64,000 bases of DNA from Microbispora corallina (GTDB lineage: Bacteria > Actinomycetota > Actinomycetes > Streptosporangiales > Streptosporangiaceae), in the NCBI RefSeq assembly GCF_016863035.1, contig NZ_BOOC01000007.1, positions 62,001 to 126,000 on the forward strand. The letters run 5' to 3'. Below the pieces are notes generated by a model. It did no database searches and was not told the DNA's origin. It saw only the letters and a list, made by a program, of their open reading frames with translations. Positions 32,989 through 41,339 of this stretch are shown here, piece after piece; the stretch's first letter is position 1; the number at the start of each line of letters is the position of its first letter. The position numbers and the translations under genes are program-made.

Positions 32989-33258
32989 CCAGTTTGGAAG
33001 ATCTCGGCGCGCGGCCCTCTGAGCTGCTACGTCCCAGGTCAAAGGCGGTATCGCCTTACCTGTGAGTCACCGTGATTCCCCCTTGGCGACCCTCCTGACG
33101 GGCACGCAGCGGGCACCGCCTGAGAACCCCGTGCGGACGGACACATCCGGCTTCCACCTCAGCCCCTCGGGTCCTCGGCGATGCGCGGGCGATCACCGCC
33201 ATGCGCCGGTCGATGAAAGCGAGTGGTTGGCCGCCTCTGCCTTCTCTAGGTTGGCTCC

Positions 33259-34041
33259 ATGACTGATCACCCGTTCCAGATCATCTGCGAGATCGAACCG
33301 CCCACCCGGCCAGACCTGAAGCACGTCCGGCACCAGATCGGCACCCTGAGCAAGGTGGCCGACACTTTCCTCGTGCCCGACAACCACATCGGCCGTGCCA
33401 CGGTGTCCAGCGTGGCGGTCGCGCACGAGGTTGAGGCAATGGGGGGACGTAGTATCGCCTGCCTCAACTCACGCGACCGTAACCTGTTGGGGTTCCGCCG
33501 GGACCTGCTCACCGCAGCCGCATACGGCGTCGACCAGTTCCTGTTCGTCTACGGGGACAAACCCAGTTCAGGCAGCCGAACCGGAGAGCTGAACGTGCGG
33601 GCGATGATCGAGGAGGTCCGCGCCCTGCCGAAGGACAGTGCGTTCGCGGGAGTGCGGCCCTTCCGCGTTGGCACAGCTGCGGCGCTGCGTCCGCTGCCGG
33701 CCTGGAAGCGAGCAGCGGACTTCATGTTTGTCCAGGTCAGCTTCTCGCTGGAGGCCCTGCTGAGGTGGCGGGAGGCCAACCCGGTGGACGTTCCGGTATA
33801 TGCGGGCGTGATGGTTCTCGCAAGTGAGGCGCACGCCCAACGTCTCGCGGCTGCGATCCCGGACATCGACATCCCGAGCGGACTGGTGGAGAAGGTCGCC
33901 TCCGACCGCCTCGCCGGTGTTGAGGCCACCTGCGAGCAAGTGCTTCAGATCCGAGACTCCGGAGCTTTCGACGGCGTACATCTAATCCCGGTGGCCCGGT
34001 ATCGCGAGGTAGCCGCGCGCCTGGAGCACCTGCTCAGCTGA
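33259..34041 (+). CDS. Methylenetetrahydrofolate reductase-like protein
   Basis: A 260-aa single-domain TIM-barrel protein of the MTHFR superfamily: FQIICEIEPPTRPDLKHV at the N-terminus (the EIxPP signature), GGRSIACLNSRDRN, FLFVYGDKPSS and GVHLIPVARY. It is shorter than the usual 290-310 residues of MetF and lacks the RGDPP motif, so it may be a one-carbon or methyltransferase partner rather than a true MetF. ATG 33259 lies six bases after TAGGTT (33247-33252), suggesting a leaderless message. No methionine gene nearby; carried on the tRNA-bounded element. Confidence 0.75.
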   Translation: MTDHPFQIICEIEPPTRPDLKHVRHQIGTLSKVADTFLVPDNHIGRATVSSVAVAHEVEAMGGRSIACLNSRDRNLLGFRRDLLTAAAYGVDQFLFVYGDKPSSGSRTGELNVRAMIEEVRALPKDSAFAGVRPFRVGTAAALRPLPAWKRAADFMFVQVSFSLEALLRWREANPVDVPVYAGVMVLASEAHAQRLAAAIPDIDIPSGLVEKVASDRLAGVEATCEQVLQIRDSGAFDGVHLIPVARYREVAARLEHLLS

Positions 34042-34273
34042 CGGCATGGTTGGGCAGTCCTGGCCGGTAATCGGTCCGGCTGCTCGGAGCACCTTGGCGG
34101 CGGCGCGTCGCTGGGGTCGGTGAGTGCGTTGGGTACGGCGGGGGTGCGTGGTACGGGTACGGCCCCGGGGCGCCGCCGGCCGCACCCGGCCCCCAGGCCA
34201 CACGTCCGGCCGGCGGGCGGCAGAGGGCCGGGTACGGCGGCGCGGCGCGCCGCCGCTTGAGAAGACCAAACCG

Positions 34274-34450
34274 CAAAGCAACAAGCGGTTCACCGACTCG
34301 GGCAAGACCCACGATGATCGTGGGCTCAAGCACCGGGGCGAGAAGGACACGCGGCAGGTACCGATCCCGCCCGAGCTGGTCGCCATCCTCCGCGAGCACA
34401 TCGAGCGGCACGGCGTCGGCGACGATGGACGGCTGGGTCTCGGCTCACAC
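34274..34450 (+). pseudogene. Tyrosine integrase remnant (central segment)
   Basis: The + frame reads KRFTDSGKTHDDRGLKHRG and KDTRQVPIPPELVAILREHI then HGVGDDGRL, matching the middle of actinobacterial phage/AICE tyrosine integrases, between the first catalytic Arg and the HxxR box. The N-terminus, all catalytic residues and the C-terminus are gone. It lies just inside the tRNA end of the element, where an integrase gene is expected. Confidence 0.75.
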
Positions 34451-34478
34451 CGGGACCCTTCGGCCTGTCCTGAGCTGA

Positions 34479-34907
34479 TCAGTAGCCCGCCATGCGCTGG
34501 TGCCACCATCCGTCAAGCTGCGAGGGAAGCAGTTGGTAAGAACGAGGCTCGGGGAGAGTGCGCCTGCGGTATTCCTCGTCGAGGCGGTGTACCAGTCGTC
34601 CGAGATCGCGACGAGCTGCGGGTGGCAGTCGACGTAGTGCGAGTTCCAGGGTGTCGCGCGCCTCTGCGGGGTCACAGCATGGACATTGATATGGCGACAG
34701 ATACAGGGTGCGGCCCCGGCGTCGGAGGAAGCTTTTGTACTGATCAAGGGCTTGAGCGACGATGCCTGTCCCCAGTCCTTGGGCCTCCAGGCGCGCGATC
34801 GCCGCGAGAGTTCGGCCGGATATGCCAGGAATCTGACAAGTCGGCCGGTCCCTTCTTTGGGCTGCTGCTTGGCAAGCGCGGATGGCGCTGGGCGGCCTAC
34901 GGGGCAT
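34479..34907 (-). CDS. Hypothetical protein with CPCCDPAEA motif (142 aa)
   Basis: The C-terminal two thirds look genuine: ALDQYKSFLRRRGRTLYLSP, CPCCDPAEARDTLELALRRL, AARRDLGRLVHRLDEEYRRR and LLPSQLDGWWHQRM. The CxCC cluster could bind metal. The first 40 residues are less convincing, so the start at 34907 is uncertain. I recognise it only as a small actinobacterial hypothetical. The 245 bases between it and the tRNA hold nothing I can support. Confidence 0.5.
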   Translation of the reverse strand: MPRRPPSAIRACQAAAQRRDRPTCQIPGISGRTLAAIARLEAQGLGTGIVAQALDQYKSFLRRRGRTLYLSPYQCPCCDPAEARDTLELALRRLPPAARRDLGRLVHRLDEEYRRRTLPEPRSYQLLPSQLDGWWHQRMAGY

Positions 34908-35149
34908 CGCCCTTTCTGATCGTCATGGTTCGCATCGTGCCATACCTCGACTCCATGGACGACCCTGCGGAGCTCCCTCTCGGATTCGTTCCTGAGGCCG
35001 GCGGAATCTGCATGCCGACCTGCGGAAACGCGCCCAAGATCATTCCGGGACTGGCCGCCTGAGGCTGCATCTGGTGGCCCACGGCTGCGCACGCTGGGAG
35101 TGCGGGATCAAGCAGAAGCCCAGGTCAGAGGGAGATGGGCTGATGAGGA

Positions 35150-35195
35150 GAGCGCGCCCTGAGGGATTCGAACCCCCGACCGTCGGATTAGAAGT
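35150..35195. repeat. 46-bp direct repeat inside tRNA-Arg (attachment site)
   Basis: Identical to 28277-28322. It covers the trailer, acceptor 3' strand, T arm, variable loop and the 3' side of the anticodon arm, so an integrated copy restores a working tRNA. Near boundary of the proposed element. Confidence 0.85.
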
Positions 35196-35226
35196 CCGAT
35201 GCTCTATCCAGCTGAGCTAAGGGCGC
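35153..35226 (-). tRNA. tRNA-Arg (anticodon TCT)
   Basis: Reads 5' to 3' on the - strand with acceptor GCGCCCT/AGGGCGC, D arm TTAGCTCAGCTGGATAGAGC, anticodon stem TCGGA/TCCGA enclosing loop CTTCTAA, and T loop TTCGAAT. Discriminator G; CCA not encoded. Decodes AGA, rare in this genome type. Its 3' part is duplicated at 28277-28322. Confidence 0.97.
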
Positions 35227-35321
35227 CTGAAAATGGGGATTGACCAGCGGGGATGCTGACCCTGGCTTAAGGTAGCATAGCCGCACACCGATGAAACAGC
35301 ATCGGATTTGGAGCTTTCCCC

Positions 35322-36320
35322 ATGGGTAGATCCCCACTGCTGCGTGACCTGGTCCCCTCCTGGCGCCTGGCGCTGGAGAGCGAGAAGCTCGCCGCCGGAA
35401 CGATCACGAGCTACCTCCACTCCGCCCGACTCCTGATCGAGTACCTCGACAAGCATGACATGGCCGGGCAGCTCGACAAGATACGGGCGAAGCACCTGCG
35501 CGCCTTCCTTGCCGCGCGGTTGAACGGCTGCTGGCTCGACGACACGCGTGTCCAGCCGTGCCCCTGCGGCGACACCCGGGCCCGCAGCGCCGGCGACGCG
35601 CACAAGCACTTCCGCAACCTGCGGGTCCTGTTCAACTGGCTGGTCGCCGAGGACGAGCTCGCGGCCTCGCCCATGGCCAACGTCGCCCCACCCAACGTCG
35701 TGGTGCAGCCGGTCGAGCCGCTCACGGAGGAGGAGCTGCGGCTGATGCTCAAGACGTGCGACGGCACCACGTTCATCGACCGCCGCGACACCGCCATCAT
35801 GCGGATCCTGCTCGACAACGGCATGCGCGGCTCCGGCCTCGCCGGGCTGCGCTACCACCCCGACGACCCCGAGCTGACGGACGTGTTCCTGCCCCAGCAT
35901 GTGCTCCGGATCCGGTTGAAGGGCGGCCGCACGCACATGGCGCCGATCGGGCGGAAGACCGCGGCCGCCGTCGACCGTTATCTCCGCGCCCGGGCCCGTC
36001 ACAGCCACGCCGACAGCCCATGGCTGTGGCTGCCCGAGCGCGGCCGTACGGCGGCCGGCGGCGACCGCCGACTCACCACGACCGGCATCCTGCAGATGCT
36101 CAAGCGCCGGGCCAAGGAAGCGGGCATTCCCGGGGTCTACACGCACCGGTTCCGCACGACCATGGCCACGTCGTTCCTCGACGCCGGCGGCGACCCGATC
36201 GACCTGATGCGCGTCGGCGGCTGGAACTCCCTGGCCATGGTCCAGCGGTACACCGCGGCGACGGCCGAGCGCCGGGCGCGCGAGGCGCACGCCCGGCTGT
36301 CACCCAGCGACCGGATCTAG
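35322..36320 (+). CDS. Tyrosine recombinase/integrase
   Basis: A 332-aa site-specific recombinase. An N-terminal SAM-like core-binding domain (WRLALESEKLAAGTITSYL) carries an unusual CPCGDTRAR insertion. The catalytic domain has Arg in NGMRGSGLAGLRY, Lys in LKGGRTHM, His and Arg in HRFRTTMATSFL, Trp in place of the second His in GGWNSLAMVQ, and the Tyr nucleophile in QRYTAAT. All residues are present, so it may be active. ATG 35322 has GGAG eight bases upstream. It lies on the 5' side of the tRNA, outside the proposed 28.3-35.2 kb element, and is unrelated in detail to the remnant at 34274-34450, so it may belong to another insertion or to plasmid/dimer resolution. Confidence 0.9.
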   Translation: MGRSPLLRDLVPSWRLALESEKLAAGTITSYLHSARLLIEYLDKHDMAGQLDKIRAKHLRAFLAARLNGCWLDDTRVQPCPCGDTRARSAGDAHKHFRNLRVLFNWLVAEDELAASPMANVAPPNVVVQPVEPLTEEELRLMLKTCDGTTFIDRRDTAIMRILLDNGMRGSGLAGLRYHPDDPELTDVFLPQHVLRIRLKGGRTHMAPIGRKTAAAVDRYLRARARHSHADSPWLWLPERGRTAAGGDRRLTTTGILQMLKRRAKEAGIPGVYTHRFRTTMATSFLDAGGDPIDLMRVGGWNSLAMVQRYTAATAERRAREAHARLSPSDRI

Positions 36321-36399
36321 CAGGCGCCGGCCCACGGCCTCGACTCCGCCCTCGGCCAGGCGCCCTCTCCACCACCCCGAGCACGACATGGCCTGTGCG

Positions 36400-36792
36400 T
36401 CATGCTGGGCCGAGCAGGTCCCATCGGTTGCCCGCGATGTCGAGGAACACGGCGACGCGCCCATAAGGCTCGGTACGGGGCGAGGTCACGAACTCGACGC
36501 CGGCGGAGACCATACGCTCGTACGCGGTGTCGAAATGATCAACCTGGAGGAAGAACCCGACGCGGCCGGCTACTTGGTTCCCGACGGCAGCGTCCTGGCG
36601 CTCTCCATCGGCCCGGGCGAGCAGGATGCCGGTCTCGGCTCCGGGTGGCCGCACGACCACCCACCGCTTCGGCCGTCCGTCGTTCGTCAGCGAGGGCGAG
36701 TCCTCCACGAGATCGAACCCCAGAAGTTCGGTGAAGAACTCGATGGCCGGGTCGTACTCCTTGACGACGACAGCGACGAGATCGATTCGCAT
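36400..36792 (-). CDS. VOC-superfamily (glyoxalase-like) protein
   Basis: A 130-aa protein with two beta-alpha-beta-beta-beta units: DLVAVVVKEYDPAIEFFTELLGF in the first and VDHFDTAYERMVSAGVEF in the second, ending VAVFLDIAGNRWDLL. The metal ligand in the last strand is Asp-rich rather than the usual Glu (normally DPxGNxxEL), so metal binding is not assured. Possible roles: glyoxalase, dioxygenase or drug-binding resistance protein. Confidence 0.85.
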   Translation of the reverse strand: MRIDLVAVVVKEYDPAIEFFTELLGFDLVEDSPSLTNDGRPKRWVVVRPPGAETGILLARADGERQDAAVGNQVAGRVGFFLQVDHFDTAYERMVSAGVEFVTSPRTEPYGRVAVFLDIAGNRWDLLGPA

Positions 36793-37037
36793 CGCAGGAG
36801 CATAGGCACTTTCCGCAACGTCGGCACCGCGGCACCGGCTGGTGCGGGTGGCCGCGTCACTCCCAGGACAGCGTGTCCGAGGAGTGCCGCGGCCTTACCT
36901 CTCGGGAACCCGAGGCGCACGATGCGAAATACATCGACAGACGCTCCCCGCCTCAGGGGGTGACCTCCTTGGGACAGGAGCACCTCACGGTCTGCTGAGA
37001 GGGCACAAGGCGGACCGCCGCGCAGAAGGAATCTCTC

Positions 37038-38246
37038 GTGCGAACCACCCTGAACCTTGCCGGCGTCCCGTCGATCGTGGCCGAATTCGCCACATCACAC
37101 CGCCGCCGGATCGCCGACGCGCTCCTGGCGACAGCGATCCTCTGCTTCACCGTCCCGACGACGCTCCTGGGTCTGTCCTTCTCACTGTGGGGCCCGATAC
37201 CGGATTGGATCGAGATCCTCGTCGAGGTGATCACGGTGGGCACCCTGCTGATCCGCCGGCGCACCGCGCTCCCCATGATCGTCGCCTCGGTCCTCTGCGC
37301 CGTCCTCACCGGGCAGATCGTGCCCATGGCCTTCGCCGCGTACTCGATGACGGCGGAGAACAAGGTGCGTCACTGGCAGCTGATGTCCGTCCCGCTGGTC
37401 GCGGCCGCCGCCGCGATCGACTACGTGGACCCCAGGACGGACGACTTGCTCTACCTCTGCCTGGTGCGCGCGCTGACGCTCATCTACCTGCCCGCCCTGG
37501 TGGGAACGTGGGTGCGCGGCTACCGGGGGATGATCCTGGAGTTGCGGGCGGGGATGCGGGAACGTGAGCAGCAGGCCGCCCGCCGGGAGCGCCGCAAGAT
37601 CGCGCGGGAGATGCACGACACCGTGACGCACGCGGTGACCGTGATGGTCCTCAACGCGGGGATGCTTCACGAAGCCACGGACAGCGAGGTGGACAGGCTC
37701 GCCGCCACGATCGAGGACAAGGGTGTGGAGGCCCTCGGCGAGCTGCGCGAACTGCTCACGGTGCTCCGGCGTGAGGACACGCCGCGGACCGCGGCGGGGG
37801 CGAGGGCGGTCTCCGGCCTTGTGGAGGAGGCGGCCGCCACGGGCACCCGGGTCACCCTTCACTACGACCTGCCCGACATCGGTCTTCCCACCCAGGTGGG
37901 GCACGCCTGCTACCGGGTCGTGCAGGAGGGGCTGAGCAACGTCAGCAAGCACGCCCCCCGATCCCGGGTGCGTGTCGTCTGCGAGGCCCACGACGGCGTC
38001 GTGACCGTCTCGGTGGTGAACGACAGGGGCGGGGGCGGGCCGCGGATGTCTCTCCAGCGCCTGCTCCCTCATTCGGGTTTCGGCCTGGCGGGGCTCGAGG
38101 AGCGCATCACGCTCCTGAACGGGCGGTTGGAGAGAGGACCGACTCCCGACGGCGGCTTCATGCTGACGGCGCGGATCCCCCTCCAGCCCGGCGCCCGGCT
38201 CTCCGGGGCCTCCGCGGATGAGGCGGCGGGCGGCGAGAGGCCGTGA
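37038..38246 (+). CDS. NarL-type sensor histidine kinase (HisKA_3), orphan
   Basis: A 402-aa kinase with four or five N-terminal membrane helices (LLATAILCFTVPTTLLGLSF, TALPMIVASVLCAVLTGQIV), a coiled-coil-like linker EREQQAARRERRKI, the dimerisation box REMHDTVTHAV with phospho-His193, and an HATPase with CYRVVQEGLSNVSKHA and SGFGLAGLEERI. GTG 37038 has AGAAGGA upstream. Kinases of this type normally precede a LuxR-type response regulator; here the next + strand gene is 1.3 kb away and unrelated, so it is an orphan or its regulator gene was lost. Confidence 0.9.
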   Translation: MRTTLNLAGVPSIVAEFATSHRRRIADALLATAILCFTVPTTLLGLSFSLWGPIPDWIEILVEVITVGTLLIRRRTALPMIVASVLCAVLTGQIVPMAFAAYSMTAENKVRHWQLMSVPLVAAAAAIDYVDPRTDDLLYLCLVRALTLIYLPALVGTWVRGYRGMILELRAGMREREQQAARRERRKIAREMHDTVTHAVTVMVLNAGMLHEATDSEVDRLAATIEDKGVEALGELRELLTVLRREDTPRTAAGARAVSGLVEEAAATGTRVTLHYDLPDIGLPTQVGHACYRVVQEGLSNVSKHAPRSRVRVVCEAHDGVVTVSVVNDRGGGGPRMSLQRLLPHSGFGLAGLEERITLLNGRLERGPTPDGGFMLTARIPLQPGARLSGASADEAAGGERP

Positions 38247-38344
38247 AGCGGTGACGCCGAGAGGGCGGGCCGAACCAGCGCCACCATCGAAGCAGGCCTG
38301 CGCCGGGATGCCGGCCGTGGGGAAGCGGGGGACAGACGCCGCGG

Positions 38345-38692
38345 CTACGGCTCGGCGCCGTAGGTCAACGCGTCTTCCAGCGTGGGATAGGTGGGGATCC
38401 GGCCGGTGATCCCCATCAGGTCGAAGAGCCGCTGCTGGTGAGTCGAAAGCCCGCAGACGGCCACCCGGCCCGCCTGGTCAAGGCGGCTGTAGCAGTCGAG
38501 GATGACGTCCATCCCGGAGCTGTCGATGAAATCCAGGTGGGTGAGGTCGAACAGCAGGAGCACGTCGGGGCGCGTCAGAGGGGTTTCCACTGCCTCGCGG
38601 ACCAGGTGCTGGTTCGCGGCGTCCAACTCTCCCGTCACGGTGATGATCGTGAACGGGGGGTACAGGTTCGTGGTGACGTGAAGGTCTTTCAT
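38345..38692 (-). CDS. STAS-domain anti-anti-sigma factor
   Basis: A 115-aa SpoIIAA-like protein: ITVTGELDAANQHLV, LFDLTHLDFIDSSGMDVIL with the Ser that is phosphorylated by anti-sigma kinases, and VAVCGLSTHQQRLFDLMGI. When unphosphorylated such proteins release a sigma factor by binding its anti-sigma kinase. ATG 38692 starts the domain; in-frame ATGs farther upstream would add 29 residues with no domain. No anti-sigma kinase or sigma gene is adjacent. Confidence 0.85.
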   Translation of the reverse strand: MKDLHVTTNLYPPFTIITVTGELDAANQHLVREAVETPLTRPDVLLLFDLTHLDFIDSSGMDVILDCYSRLDQAGRVAVCGLSTHQQRLFDLMGITGRIPTYPTLEDALTYGAEP

Positions 38693-38861
38693 GAGAGCCA
38701 CCACTCGGCTCAAAGGATGCGTGAAGCACATCTGCGTGTCTTGGACCGATTCTCCCAAGCCCCGGCCCACCGATCTCATCCCGCCCCCACCTACAACTCA
38801 AGGAAGCCTCCGGCCGGGCGCCTGCTCGACGCCAGGGTTCGGCGTCGTTCCGGTCGGCGGC

Positions 38862-39494
38862 CTATGGGAGCGGGAGGCCGACAATCTTGGCCAGAAAACG
38901 ATCGACCTGCTCCTCCAGCGGAGGCCATGGCAGGTCCGGCTGATTGAGCCGCATCGACACGGCCCCGTGAACCGCCGCCCTCAGGTCCAGTGAGACCACC
39001 GCGGCGTCGTCGGCCGGGGCGAGCCCGGCGTCCATGCACCGCTGCACCGCGGCGGTGGTGCGCTCGGCCAGCTCCTGCTTGAACGTCATGGCCGCCCGCT
39101 GATTGAGCGTGCTCTCGTGCAACACCTTGTACAGGCCGCGGTGCTGTTGAACCCACCGGCCGAGGAGCAGGACGCGGGCACGCAGCTTGCCCGCCGGCCC
39201 CGTGGCGCCGGTCTCGGCCTGGTCGACGGCCTCCACGAGATCGCGATGGAACCTCTCCAGGGCGGCCAGTACGAGCGCGTCCCGGTCGGCGAAATGGATG
39301 TACACCGAGGTCGCCGCCACGCCCACCTCGCGGGCCACCGCGCGCATCGACAGGGCTTGATCGTCGCCGTGTTCGTCCAGCAGGCGCAGGGCGGCGCCGA
39401 CGATGTCCTCGCGCAGCCGCTCGCCCTTGCCACGCGGGTTGCGGCCACGCCTGCCACCGGGGGAGCCGGCCGGGGCGGGGGAGGTCTCGTGCAT
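38862..39494 (-). CDS. TetR-family transcriptional repressor
   Basis: A 210-aa regulator: helix-turn-helix ALSMRAVAREVGVAATSVYIHF preceded by GERLREDIVGAALRLLDEHG, and a C-terminal TetR_C-type domain (WVQQHRGLYKVLHEST). The basic, Gly/Pro-rich first 25 residues are dispensable in appearance. Divergent from a carboxymuconolactone decarboxylase gene with a palindrome in between, so it probably represses that gene and itself. Confidence 0.92.
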   Translation of the reverse strand: MHETSPAPAGSPGGRRGRNPRGKGERLREDIVGAALRLLDEHGDDQALSMRAVAREVGVAATSVYIHFADRDALVLAALERFHRDLVEAVDQAETGATGPAGKLRARVLLLGRWVQQHRGLYKVLHESTLNQRAAMTFKQELAERTTAAVQRCMDAGLAPADDAAVVSLDLRAAVHGAVSMRLNQPDLPWPPLEEQVDRFLAKIVGLPLP

Positions 39495-39515
39495 GGTGCC
39501 CTATTGTAGGCAAAC

Positions 39516-39550
39516 GACCGTTGCACTACAGTCGTAGCGCTACAACCGTC
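39516..39550. promoter_or_regulatory. TetR operator candidate
   Basis: GACCGTTG (39516-39523) and CAACCGTC (39543-39550) pair at 7 of 8 positions, and a perfect GTAGCGCTAC palindrome (39534-39543) lies inside the right half. The site occupies the 74-bp gap between divergent starts. Confidence 0.6.
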
Positions 39551-39568
39551 CACTTACGGAGGACTTCC

Positions 39569-40252
39569 ATGGAGAACCAGGTGAAGGCGCTGGACCCGGT
39601 GTTCGCCGAGATGAACGCCGCCACAGACCGCCTCCTCTGGGAGGAGATCGGCGAACTCACCAGGCGCGAGAAGGTCCTGCTGTGCCTCACCGCCGACGTC
39701 TGTCAGCAGACCCTCGGCCTGCCCTTCCACCAGCACGTGACGATGGCGGCGGACTGCGGCCTGTCGGCCGACGACCTGCGCGAGCTGCTCCGCTTCGTCG
39801 CCTACGACAGCGGCTACCCCGCCGCCCTGGCGGCCCTCGCCCGCCTGACCGACCTGGAACGGGAGCACGCCCTGCCCACCCCCACCGGCCAGGGCCACGA
39901 GGTGAACGCCGACGGCGCGGGCAGCCCGCTCCCCGAGGCGATGCGGCAGGCCGTGGCCGCCCTCGACGCACCGTTCGGCGCCTACATGGACCTGCAGTCG
40001 AGGATGCGCGCCGGCATGCGGCTGCTGTCGGTCCGTGAGCGCGCCTTCATCACGATGACCGTCGACGTGCTCTTTCAGACCCTGCAGGAGAGCTTCCGCG
40101 CCCACCTGACGCGCGCCTTCGGCGCCGGCGCCACACCGGAGGAGGCCCGTGCCGTCGTACGGTTCTCCGCGCAGTTCGGCATGACCAAGGCCTGGCGCGC
40201 CATGCACGTGCTCGACGCCCTGCTCACCGAACTCGACGCCGTCCAAGCGTGA
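39569..40252 (+). CDS. Carboxymuconolactone decarboxylase-family protein, two repeats
   Basis: A 227-aa protein with two CMD/AhpD-like repeats. Repeat 1 is LLCLTADVCQQTLGLPFHQHVTMA and repeat 2 is AFITMTVDVLFQTLQESFRAH (each given within limits). The first contains two Cys but not the CxxC of AhpD peroxidase partners; the second has none, so peroxidase activity is unlikely and a lactone decarboxylase or tautomerase role is more plausible. ATG 39569 has GGAGGA six bases upstream. Controlled by the divergent TetR protein. Confidence 0.82.
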   Translation: MENQVKALDPVFAEMNAATDRLLWEEIGELTRREKVLLCLTADVCQQTLGLPFHQHVTMAADCGLSADDLRELLRFVAYDSGYPAALAALARLTDLEREHALPTPTGQGHEVNADGAGSPLPEAMRQAVAALDAPFGAYMDLQSRMRAGMRLLSVRERAFITMTVDVLFQTLQESFRAHLTRAFGAGATPEEARAVVRFSAQFGMTKAWRAMHVLDALLTELDAVQA

Positions 40253-40286
40253 CGCCGCGGGCGGGCCCGGCCCTGGACCGTCATCA

Positions 40287-40321
40287 CCGGCCCGTCATGA
40301 TGAGGAGGCATGACGGGCCGG
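40287..40321. terminator. Bidirectional terminator hairpin
   Basis: CCGGCCCGTCATG (40287-40299) and CATGACGGGCCGG (40309-40321) form a 13-bp perfect stem with a 9-base loop, midway between two convergent genes (ends 40252 and 40368). Confidence 0.75.
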
Positions 40322-40367
40322 GTCCCGGCGATCAGGACGCGGACTCCGAAAGGCGTAGACCCGATTG

Positions 40368-41339
40368 TCAGGCCGTGCCCCGGGGAGCCAGCCCGGCCTT
40401 GCGGTAGATCTCGTCGATGATCGCCATCGTCGCGATGGAGTCGGACGGCGGGGTGAGGTTGCCCTCCCCGGTCCGTACGGCGGAGTCGAACGCCCGCAGT
40501 TGGTACGTGTACGACGGGTCGCCCGTGACCCGCTCGCGCCGGGTGACGCCGTCGATCGTCACCGACAGCCGGTTGAACATCTGCGGCAGCGCGAAGTTCA
40601 CGACCCGCATCTCGCCCGCCGAGCCGGTGACCCGGGCCGCGATCCGCAGCAGCTGGGACGACCACATCGAGGCGTGGACCCGGCCGGTCGCGCCGGACGG
40701 GAACTCCAGCGTGGCGGTCATGGCCCGGTCGACGCCGGGCGAGTGGAGGCGGGCCCGGGCCGAGCGTACGACCGGCTCGCCGCCCCCGAGCAGCCGGGCG
40801 CAGTGGACGGCGTAGCACCCGGCGTCCATGAGCGCGCCGCCGGACAGCGCCAGCGAGTAGCGGATGTCGGAGAAGCGGGGGAGCGGGAAGCACATCCACG
40901 TCTCCACCTCGCGGATCTCGCCGAGCTCCCGGACGACCGCGGCCATCCGCTGTGCCAGCGGGTGGTAGCGGTAGTGGAACGCCTCCATGACCACGGTCCC
41001 GGCCTTGTCGGCCGCCTCGGCGACCTGGCGGGCCTCGGCCTCGTTCGAGGTGAACGGCTTCTCGCACAGGACGTGCTTGCCGGCCTCCAGGGCGCGCAGG
41101 GTCCACTCGGCGTGCAGCGCGTTCGGCAGGGGGTTGTACACGGCGTCGATCGAGGGGTCGGCCACCAGGGCCTCGTACGAGTCGTGGACCGCCGGGATTC
41201 CGTGCCGCGCGGCGAAGGCCTCGGCCCGCGACCGGTCGCGGGCGGCGACCGCGGCGACCTCGACTCCCGGGACCTGCCCGGCGGGCTTCACCAGGGCGTT
41301 CGGGGTGATCCGGGCCGCGCCGAGGGTTCCGATTCGCAC
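40368..41339 (-). CDS. Gfo/Idh/MocA-family oxidoreductase
   Basis: A 323-aa NAD(P)-dependent dehydrogenase. N-terminal Rossmann fold (IGTLGAARITPNALVKPA) and the diagnostic EKP motif in VLCEKPFTSNEAEA, then the C-terminal alpha/beta catalytic domain with EAFHYRYHPLA and DAGCYAVHCARLLGG. The family oxidises sugars, inositols or trans-dihydrodiols. GTG 41339 is the start. Stands alone between two convergent/divergent neighbours, so the substrate is not indicated. Confidence 0.9.
   Translation of the reverse strand: MRIGTLGAARITPNALVKPAGQVPGVEVAAVAARDRSRAEAFAARHGIPAVHDSYEALVADPSIDAVYNPLPNALHAEWTLRALEAGKHVLCEKPFTSNEAEARQVAEAADKAGTVVMEAFHYRYHPLAQRMAAVVRELGEIREVETWMCFPLPRFSDIRYSLALSGGALMDAGCYAVHCARLLGGGEPVVRSARARLHSPGVDRAMTATLEFPSGATGRVHASMWSSQLLRIAARVTGSAGEMRVVNFALPQMFNRLSVTIDGVTRRERVTGDPSYTYQLRAFDSAVRTGEGNLTPPSDSIATMAIIDEIYRKAGLAPRGTA

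Noticed and set aside
34124-35062. One long + strand gene across the integrase remnant and the tRNA-side gap
   Set aside because: Only about 60 codons look like integrase; the rest is antisense to a better - strand gene and lacks coding character.
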